A stretch of DNA of 19,034 nucleotides. Origin: RGIG5612 sp964528825 (GTDB lineage Bacteria; Bacillota; Clostridia; Lachnospirales; Lachnospiraceae). This document shows positions 13,833-19,034 of the stretch, one piece after another. Location of the stretch: NCBI GenBank assembly GCA_964528825.1, contig CAZGVB010000028.1, forward strand, positions 1 to 19,034, in the 5' to 3' direction. Within the stretch, counting starts at the first letter, position 1; each line of letters begins with the position of its first letter. The translations under genes were made by a program, and so were the position numbers. The notes below the pieces were generated by a model. That model saw only the letters and a list, made by a program, of their open reading frames with translations, did not search any database and was not told where the DNA came from.

Positions 13833-15602
13833 TCACTTGCCTATGAAAAGCTGTGTCCAATATATACGCCAACTTCCGCCTTCGTAGCATCCGATTCCTA
13901 TTTCAGTATAATTAGCATTTAAGATATTTGCTCTGTGTCCTTCCGAATTCATCCAAGCTGTCACAACGCTCTCCGGAGTTGGCTGTCCGGCCGCAATGTT
14001 TTCACCTGCAGCAAGGAATGTAACGCCATATGTTTGAAGCATATCAAATGGATCACCATAAGTCGGTGATTCGTGGCTGAAATAATTATTGACTGCCATA
14101 TCCTTAGACTTCATTGTCGCAAGCTCGGTTAACTCAGTCGAAAGAGTGAGTGCAGATAAGCCCTCTTTTTCTCTCTCGGCATTTACAAGATCAAGAACGG
14201 CTTCAGCCCGGGACAGGTTCTCAGCCTTGGCTGTTGCTTCCTCAAGCGTATGATACCTATATAAGAATGTTATCATCTGCCTGCGTTCGATATTGCTCAC
14301 CCTGTCAAATATATACTTACCCGAGCCTGCAGGATATTCGGAACCCTTCGTAATGCCGTTGACCTTCGCCCATGCGATAGCTTTATATGTATCTGTGGAC
14401 TGATTCAGGACGCCGTCCACATCCGAAAATCCGGTGGACCCTGCCGTAACTGTCGGCTTTTCCGCCATACGGTAAAACATAATGATGGTGGATGCCCTTG
14501 ATATGGAATTTTGCGGTCTGAATGTCACAGTGCCGTCACTTTCCGTATATCCGACCGTAATACCTGCACCTACTGCCCAGTAGATACCTTCTACGGCACC
14601 CGCAGAGACGCCGGCCAGATCGGTAAATCTTACCGCCTTCTTGCCTTTTTCAAGTGCCTTCGCGGCCGCATACTTATCTACCATTTTTGCATATCTGTAA
14701 AGCATTACCGCCATCTGTGCTCTTGTAGTGTCGGTAAGCCTGGAGAAATACATTATTCCGTTGCTGTCTGTCTTTCCTTTTATAATACCGGCATCTGCTG
14801 CCCAATATGTTCTGTCAAATTCGCCCTGTGTGATGCTGCCGTCGGCAACATCCTTCTCTGTCACATCATTGAATCTTGTCTGGACGCTGCATGCAGCCGT
14901 ATATTTTCCGTCTTTGGTTGCTGCACTTACGGTCGTCTTGCCGTATCCGAGTGCCTGCACCTTGCCGCTTCCATCCACTTTCACGATAGATTGATCTTCT
15001 ACTGACCAGACAATATTTGCTGTGTCTTCAGAAGCGACCGTTGCATTTAGCTGAACATATTCTCCGGTACTTACCGTTATACTCTCCTGATCAAGCGACA
15101 TTCCAACGGTCACGTCATTCAAATAACCGTACGGATATGTATAGCAGATCTGCTCATTTCCTTTCGGACCGGCGGATGGGTCCTTTATGCCGAGACCTGC
15201 CGTTCCCTCACTCTGACCTGCCTTAAAGATCAATTCAGCTATCGTCGAGCCATTATTTTCAATAGTCTTTGCGTCACCGCTTACACTCACAAGCAGCTCG
15301 CCGTCTGACTTTTTAGTGACCACAAGTCCCTCGGCGGGGACATATGATACATACGACACCTTATCGGCATCATATGTCACTGTTGTCTGTGCAAAGGCAT
15401 AATTTTCTGCACTTCCTGAAATTATTATTACATTTACGCGAAACTCCTCGTCAAAGTCTACCGCTGTCTTCGGGGCACTGATCCCGATCTTATACTCCCA
15501 TACTGACACAAGTGCGTCCCCTGCCGCGGCAGGTACGGTCAGACACGTGACGGCTATCAACGCCGCAATTGCCACTGCAAGAAGCCTTCCTATCTTTTTC
15601 AT
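13833..15602 (-). CDS. Secreted SLH-domain protein 2 with cohesin-like, Big_2 and C-terminal CAP (YkwD-like) domains
   Basis: A 589-residue protein starting at 15602 (MKKIGR); GGAGGGG lies upstream at slightly long spacing. The order is signal peptide (about 1-27), cohesin-like domain, Big_2 Ig-like domain (MSLDQESITVSTGEYVQLNA), three SLH repeats, then a CAP/SCP-type domain from about 468 to the end with VNAEREKEGL, the histidine in YFSHESP, GENIAAG and EGHRANILN. The CAP domain of the bacterial YkwD group is extracellular and of unclear activity. It is the first of three same-strand surface genes and has a promoter at 15667-15695. The first 450 residues are closely related to SLH protein 1, so the pair comes from duplication, with gain or loss of CAP in one copy. 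Confidence 0.93.
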   Translation of the reverse strand: MKKIGRLLAVAIAALIAVTCLTVPAAAGDALVSVWEYKIGISAPKTAVDFDEEFRVNVIIISGSAENYAFAQTTVTYDADKVSYVSYVPAEGLVVTKKSDGELLVSVSGDAKTIENNGSTIAELIFKAGQSEGTAGLGIKDPSAGPKGNEQICYTYPYGYLNDVTVGMSLDQESITVSTGEYVQLNATVASEDTANIVWSVEDQSIVKVDGSGKVQALGYGKTTVSAATKDGKYTAACSVQTRFNDVTEKDVADGSITQGEFDRTYWAADAGIIKGKTDSNGIMYFSRLTDTTRAQMAVMLYRYAKMVDKYAAAKALEKGKKAVRFTDLAGVSAGAVEGIYWAVGAGITVGYTESDGTVTFRPQNSISRASTIIMFYRMAEKPTVTAGSTGFSDVDGVLNQSTDTYKAIAWAKVNGITKGSEYPAGSGKYIFDRVSNIERRQMITFLYRYHTLEEATAKAENLSRAEAVLDLVNAEREKEGLSALTLSTELTELATMKSKDMAVNNYFSHESPTYGDPFDMLQTYGVTFLAAGENIAAGQPTPESVVTAWMNSEGHRANILNANYTEIGIGCYEGGSWRIYWTQLFIGK

Positions 15603-15666
15603 CTTCCGGATCCCCTCCTTTTTCTTTGTGATCGCCCGATAAAAAACGAGTTGTTTGATAAGTTTC

Positions 15667-15695
15667 ACTTTATCATCATTATTGCGCATTTTCAA
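15667..15695 (-). promoter_or_regulatory. Probable promoter of SLH protein 2
   Basis: On the minus strand TTGAAA (15695-15690), a 17-base spacer and TAAAGT (15672-15667). Transcription would begin near 15660, leaving a leader of about 58 nt. Confidence 0.55.
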
Positions 15696-15702
15696 TATTG
15701 TT

Positions 15703-15834
15703 GCCCGCAAATATTGGTGTCAGTTACCGCAGGATAATCGCCCACAAATATTGATATCGGTCGCTGCAGGACAATTGCCTGCAAGTCTTTCATCCGGATC
15801 ACTGCAGGACAGCAGCCTGCAAGTCCTTCAATCA
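15703..15834 (+). repeat. Tandem array of about 37-38-bp palindromic repeats
   Basis: Three and a half units at 15703, 15740, 15777 and 15815, each beginning GCCTGCAAGT or a variant and ending CTGCAGGACA or a variant. The ends are complementary (CCTGCA with TGCAGG), so each unit can form a hairpin. Further copies lie at 5580-5619 and, inverted, at 16119-16156. Confidence 0.75.
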
Positions 15835-15855
15835 AACAATTTCCTTGGACGAAAA

Positions 15856-15891
15856 ATCCCGGGGATGTCGGATATCCGACATCCCCGGGAT
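15856..15891 (-). terminator. Strong intrinsic terminator after tRNA-Ser
   Basis: A perfect 36-base palindrome centred on GGATATCC, beginning ATCCCGGGGATGTCGGAT, is followed on the minus strand by a T-run (TTTTTC). It lies 9 bp downstream of the tRNA gene. Confidence 0.9.
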
Positions 15892-15900
15892 CAAACTCAG

Positions 15901-15986
15901 CGGAGAGGGTGGGATTCGAACCCACGCGCCCTTTCGGACAAACGGTTTTCAAGACCGCCTCGTTATGACCGCTTCGATACCTCTCC
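15901..15986 (-). tRNA. tRNA-Ser: tRNA-Ser (anticodon UGA)
   Basis: The 86-base gene has a 7-bp acceptor stem (GGAGAGG with CCTCTCC), discriminator G, TTGAAAA anticodon loop giving UGA between CGGTC-type arms, a long class II variable arm and a standard T-arm (GGGTTCGAATCCC). CCA is not encoded. The long variable arm confirms serine. The terminator follows at once. Confidence 0.96.
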
Positions 15987-16118
15987 AAGTGCGGCGCACA
16001 CCTTTCGTGCAACGCTTGAAATTCTATCAGCATTTATCGTCAATGTCAATAGCTTTCTTTGGCATGTTCACTGCCTTTATGAACCATTTTTTCTCACGCG
16101 CGCAGTACTGAAAATTGT

Positions 16119-16156
16119 CCGGATGAAAGATGTGCAGGCGATCACCTTGCAGTAAC
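16119..16156 (-). repeat. Inverted copy of the about 38-bp palindromic repeat
   Basis: Read on the minus strand it contains GTTACTGCAAGGTGATCGCC and CATCTTTCATCCGG, matching the units at 15777 and 5580. It lies in the 229-bp space between tRNA-Ser and the DUF4015 gene. Confidence 0.6.
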
Positions 16157-16177
16157 TCGTGCCTGATTTTCAAATTC

Positions 16178-16206
16178 TTGCCATATATTTCAATAGGTAT
16201 TAAAAT
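16178..16206 (+). promoter_or_regulatory. Promoter immediately upstream of the DUF4015 gene
   Basis: TTGCCA (16178-16183), a 17-base spacer and TAAAAT (16201-16206). The predicted start of transcription, near 16213, is within a few bases of the ATG at 16216. Confidence 0.55.
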
Positions 16207-16215
16207 ACTGTCATT

Positions 16216-17916
16216 ATGAAACGAAGGACTTACAAAGACCCCATAAAAAAGAGAAAGCGCCTGCGTGCCGCCATAATAGCCGTGGCCATTATAGCTATAG
16301 CAGTCTGTGCCGCTATAGCATGCTTTTTTATCATAAAGCGTGAAGGGCCGGCCGCATCAAGCAGCTATTATCTGGCATCAACATCAGGTGATGCGGAGGT
16401 CTACATTTATGATGATTACGAAAAGAGGCTCTTTCTCACTCATTCGGACCTGAAAAGAGGCGACGAGGTCATATCCAAAAACGAGACCTATACCGAAAAC
16501 GGACGCGACTATGTTGTAGTAAGCGCAGGGGACCAGACATATTATGTCAATGCGAAGAGACTGGTCAAGAGTCTTGATGATATCGTACAGGAAACCGAAA
16601 AGTACGTACGCACGCCGGTAACTGTATATAAAGAAAAGGACAGCGCCGAGATATGCTCCTACATCCCGAAGGGCTCTCATGTAAATATCTCAGGTTATGA
16701 CAAGCTCCTTGATGACGGCAATGTAAATATGTACAAAATAGAATCGGACGGCATCACGGGCTGGGTCTACGGCAAATATCTTGTTGATGGCCAAAAAGAA
16801 GCCGAGGCTGTCAATGAAGAGATATATGATATCCACAAGGAGAGAGCATACGGCTCCGATCTCTACGGCGGCAGTGCATCCAATCTCGACTGGTATGCAT
16901 ATGAAAAGCCGAGCTTTGAGGACAATACGCTTCTTGACGATGCCAGAGTGATGTATCTGTGCAACAAGTCCTATGCGAACATAGACGAATATCTGGCTCT
17001 TGCAAAAAAATACGGCATCAATGCCGTATGCATGGATATCAAGGACAAGCTGCTGTGCTGTCAATTTGATACAGCTGCAGAGATATCGCCTACATCAAAT
17101 GAAAATTATTCATATTCTCAGGAATATATGGAGCAGGTCGTACAAAAGATCAAGGATGCCGGTCTGTATCTGATCTGCCGAATAGTAGTCTTCAGGGATA
17201 CCTATTATGCAGAAGACCATCCCGAGGAATGCATCGTATCAGACCAAAGCACATCTGTATGGCCCTCTGCCTACAGCAGAAATGTCTGGTATTATAATGT
17301 AGAGCTGGCTCTTGAGGTCATAGAGAGATTTTCTCCGAATGAGATACAGTTTGACTATGTGCGTTTCCCGGAGGAGGCATATAGAATGTCGACCGCGGAC
17401 GATACGGATTTTCGCAATACCTATAATGAGGATAAGTGTCAGGCAATACAGAATTTCCTTTTCTATGCCTGCGATACCATACATCAAAAGGGCGTATATG
17501 TCTCAGCCGATGTATTTGCCGAGTGTGCCAACAAATATGTCAGTGCATACGGTCAATACTTCCCCGCTATTTCCAATATAGTCGATGTCATCAGTGCCAT
17601 GCCTTATACGGACCACTTCGGCACAAGCGAGGATACATGGAGCGATCCTTATACGACTGTTTATGATTGGGCAAAAAGAGCGGCTCAAAGGCAAGCGGAG
17701 ATCGAGACTCCCGCTCTTGCAAGGACATGGCTCACCTGCTACAGTGTGCCTTTTTGGAATCCTGTGACCGATTGCGACAGCGATTACTTTTCAAAGGAGG
17801 CTCAGGCACTTTATGATGCCGGGCTTACAGGCGGATTTCTTTCATGGAACAGTGCCTCCGGCATGGATACATATACTGCCGTCGGCTCAGCATGGGGATA
17901 TGACTATACAAAATAA
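16216..17916 (+). CDS. Membrane-anchored SH3b plus DUF4015 putative glycoside hydrolase
   Basis: A 566-residue protein. A basic N-terminus and one membrane helix (about 18-41) anchor it, with the rest outside. Residues about 131-191 look like an SH3b domain (VTVYKEKDSAEI to GWVYGKYLV), and the preceding segment may be another SH3-like fold. From about 240 to the end it matches the putative glycosyl hydrolase family DUF4015 (PF13200), a TIM-barrel type: AVCMDIKDK, RIVVFRD, and EIQFDYVRFPEE with D380 as a possible catalytic acid. A wall-associated carbohydrate-active role is likely but the substrate is unknown. There is no good ribosome site before the ATG, and the promoter lies so close that the mRNA may be leaderless. 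It ends in the terminator at 17919-17945 and faces the phosphoribosyltransferase gene. Confidence 0.87.
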   Translation: MKRRTYKDPIKKRKRLRAAIIAVAIIAIAVCAAIACFFIIKREGPAASSSYYLASTSGDAEVYIYDDYEKRLFLTHSDLKRGDEVISKNETYTENGRDYVVVSAGDQTYYVNAKRLVKSLDDIVQETEKYVRTPVTVYKEKDSAEICSYIPKGSHVNISGYDKLLDDGNVNMYKIESDGITGWVYGKYLVDGQKEAEAVNEEIYDIHKERAYGSDLYGGSASNLDWYAYEKPSFEDNTLLDDARVMYLCNKSYANIDEYLALAKKYGINAVCMDIKDKLLCCQFDTAAEISPTSNENYSYSQEYMEQVVQKIKDAGLYLICRIVVFRDTYYAEDHPEECIVSDQSTSVWPSAYSRNVWYYNVELALEVIERFSPNEIQFDYVRFPEEAYRMSTADDTDFRNTYNEDKCQAIQNFLFYACDTIHQKGVYVSADVFAECANKYVSAYGQYFPAISNIVDVISAMPYTDHFGTSEDTWSDPYTTVYDWAKRAAQRQAEIETPALARTWLTCYSVPFWNPVTDCDSDYFSKEAQALYDAGLTGGFLSWNSASGMDTYTAVGSAWGYDYTK

Positions 17917-17918
17917 AC

Positions 17919-17945
17919 GGTGCAGCACCTTATCAGTGCTGCACC
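17919..17945. terminator. Bidirectional terminator between DUF4015 and phosphoribosyltransferase genes
   Basis: GGTGCAGCAC (17919-17928) and GTGCTGCACC (17936-17945) form a perfect 10-bp stem with a 7-base loop. ATTTTAT follows on the plus strand and GTTTATTTTG on the minus strand, so it can serve both convergent genes. Confidence 0.9.
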
Positions 17946-17988
17946 ATTTTATACATAGCATTTTCTGAGATCGATATGACTTATGTCA

Positions 17989-18020
17989 GTATATCTATTC
18001 TGTCCGGTATATCTATTCTG
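17989..18020. repeat. 18-bp tandem repeat over the stop codon of the phosphoribosyltransferase gene
   Basis: GTATATCTATTCTG occurs at 17989-18002 and 18007-18020. The second copy contains the stop codon (18013-18015). With an 18-bp period the downstream copy gives a second in-frame TAG. Confidence 0.75.
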
Positions 18021-18576
18021 CCTTCGGATTGCCGTCGATATCAAATAACGGCAGCGGCTCAAGGAATATTATATCATCTCTTTTTGATGCCTTGCCCTCG
18101 GCAAGAATAGACATTTTTGCAACGACCTGACCGCCGGCCTCTTTCACGAGCTTTTCACAGGCTGCCATTGATTCACCCGTAGATATAACATCATCAAGCA
18201 AAAGGACTCTCTTGCCATTTATCTTGCGCGCGTCCTTGCCGTCCATGTACAGATGCTGCTTGCCCTTTGTCGTAATGGAGCTTACTTCTGTCTTGAATAC
18301 TCCCTCCATATACAGCTTCGGTGCTTTTCTTATGAGACAATATTCGTTCTTGCCTGTCTGCTTGGCGAATTCGTGTGCAAGAGGTATTGCCTTGGCCTCG
18401 GGAGCCACGATATAGTCAAATTCCGGAGCCCTCTTTATAAGCTCCGCAGCGCTGGCACATGTCAGCTCTACATCACCGAATATAACAAATCCCGCAATAA
18501 CAAGGTCATCCGATGCCTTGCATAGAGGCAGCTGTCTCTTAAGACCTGCCACTGTCATCTCATAATATTTATTCAT
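18013..18576 (-). CDS. Adenine-phosphoribosyltransferase-like protein
   Basis: A 187-residue type I phosphoribosyltransferase. The PRPP-binding signature VLLLDDVISTGES is at 124-136, and the flexible region before it (LIRKAPKLYMEG) fits the Apt/Xpt group. Such enzymes join a purine base to PRPP in salvage. The start at 18576 has AGAGG about seven to eight bases upstream. A likely promoter lies at 18667-18694, leaving a leader of about 85 nt. The exact base, adenine or xanthine, cannot be told from the sequence. It is unrelated to the sulfosugar locus. Confidence 0.88.
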   Translation of the reverse strand: MNKYYEMTVAGLKRQLPLCKASDDLVIAGFVIFGDVELTCASAAELIKRAPEFDYIVAPEAKAIPLAHEFAKQTGKNEYCLIRKAPKLYMEGVFKTEVSSITTKGKQHLYMDGKDARKINGKRVLLLDDVISTGESMAACEKLVKEAGGQVVAKMSILAEGKASKRDDIIFLEPLPLFDIDGNPKAE

Positions 18577-18666
18577 TGAAAAGCCTCTTTAAATATATTG
18601 TCCGCATTCATCTGTATGAACATGATACGGAAAGATCCGAATATGTCACTGATCTGCGACCGGATT

Positions 18667-18694
18667 ATTGTACCACACGTACATCCATAAGCAA
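18667..18694 (-). promoter_or_regulatory. Possible promoter of the phosphoribosyltransferase gene
   Basis: On the minus strand TTGCTT (18694-18689), a 16-base spacer and TACAAT (18672-18667). Confidence 0.45.
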
Positions 18695-18751
18695 CCATCA
18701 TTCGTTTCTCAAGCCATATTTGCTGCTGCGATCTGATCACCTGTAGCCCTC

Positions 18752-18840
18752 TCATACAGACGAACCTTAACCCTGTGCGTGTAAGATATATTGCAAAGAC
18801 AAGCTGCGTTTCCTGCCTCTCGCACACGGTTTATTCGTTA
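18752..18840. repeat. Interspersed imperfect palindromic element, copy 2
   Basis: This is the second copy of the element at 3583-3668. Here the arms are clearly complementary: CGAACC-TTAA-CCC-TGTGCG on the left and CGCACACGG-TTTATTCG on the right. It fills most of the 284-bp gap between the phosphoribosyltransferase and Mrp-type genes, which holds no gene. Confidence 0.6.
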
Positions 18841-18860
18841 CGCCCCGAATCGTTATCTCA

Positions 18861-19034
18861 TTACTTTTGCGAATTGGGGGTTCGTCTCGACTTAAGACTC
18901 TCTATCTTCAATATCGCATCACCAAGCTGCGGCAGATCTATCTCATCAAACCTGCCCTCATCGCCCATTCCGGCATATTGCGGATCTATCGGCAATTTTC
19001 CGAGTACCTTAAGCCCCATTTCGTCCGCTGTGCT
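18861..19034 (-). CDS. Mrp/NBP35-type P-loop ATPase, C-terminal fragment (5' part outside window)
   Basis: The last 57 codons of a gene entering from the right edge, ending in TAA at 18861-18863. The stretch GLKVLGKLPIDPQYAGMGDE resembles the C-terminal region of Mrp/ApbC/NBP35 ATPases (V-L-G-K-I-P-I-D-P), which handle iron-sulfur cluster delivery. The nucleotide-binding part is outside the window, so the call rests on this one motif. Confidence 0.65.
   Translation of the reverse strand, partial: STADEMGLKVLGKLPIDPQYAGMGDEGRFDEIDLPQLGDAILKIESLKSRRTPNSQK

Noticed and set aside
11107..15602. Cellulosome cluster
   Set aside because: Cohesin-like modules occur singly and no dockerin or cellulase is visible in the window.
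15703..15834. Possible CRISPR array
   Set aside because: The units are adjacent and diverged with no unique spacers of constant length, and no cas gene is in the window.

Overview
The window looks like a chromosomal segment of a fermentative, low-to-medium GC Gram-positive bacterium of the Clostridia type. The signs are AGGAGG-type ribosome binding sites, split (two-subunit) transketolase, SLH-domain surface proteins with cohesin-like and Ig-like modules, a CAP/YkwD-type secreted domain, and very frequent ATA isoleucine codons. I cannot name the genus.

Positions 1-10881 hold one metabolic locus that reads as a sulfoquinovose (6-deoxy-6-sulfoglucose) catabolic cluster of the transketolase type (sulfo-TK). 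A YihQ-like GH31 glycosidase and a GPH-type sugar symporter are on the minus strand. An L-fucose-isomerase-like aldose-ketose isomerase (SqvD/SftI type) is on the plus strand. A divergent minus-strand operon encodes the two transketolase subunits (SqwG, SqwH), an RpiB-like isomerase (SqwI), an iron-type alcohol dehydrogenase (SqwF), an EamA/DMT exporter and a ROK-family regulator that runs off the left edge. The proposed flow is: glycoside hydrolysis; SQ to sulfofructose; transketolase transfer to glyceraldehyde 3-phosphate giving xylulose 5-phosphate and 4-deoxy-4-sulfoerythrose; isomerisation to sulfoerythrulose; a second transketolase transfer giving sulfoacetaldehyde; reduction to isethionate; export. 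No sugar kinase or aldolase is present, which fits this scheme. Two good sigma-A promoters face away from each other between sqwG and sqvD, and a third drives the GH31 gene from about 190 nt upstream. The GH31 enzyme keeps its catalytic residues but has lost two residues that bind the sulfonate in E. coli YihQ, so its exact substrate deserves a check.

Positions 11107-15602 hold three minus-strand surface or secreted proteins: an SLH protein with a C-terminal CAP domain, a membrane-anchored protein with a cohesin-like domain, and a second SLH protein. The second SLH gene is broken only by a 100-N scaffold gap. The two gap edges carry the same 55 bases, and collapsing them restores one continuous frame.

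Positions 15856-19034 hold housekeeping and miscellaneous genes: tRNA-Ser(UGA) with a strong terminator, a membrane-anchored SH3b plus DUF4015 putative glycoside hydrolase, a shared bidirectional terminator, an adenine-phosphoribosyltransferase-like gene, and the C-terminus of an Mrp/NBP35-type ATPase at the right edge.

The intergenic spaces are rich in small repeats. There are two interspersed palindromic families (about 38 bp and about 88 bp), an 11-bp tandem array, and short direct repeats that copy the stop-codon region of several genes.
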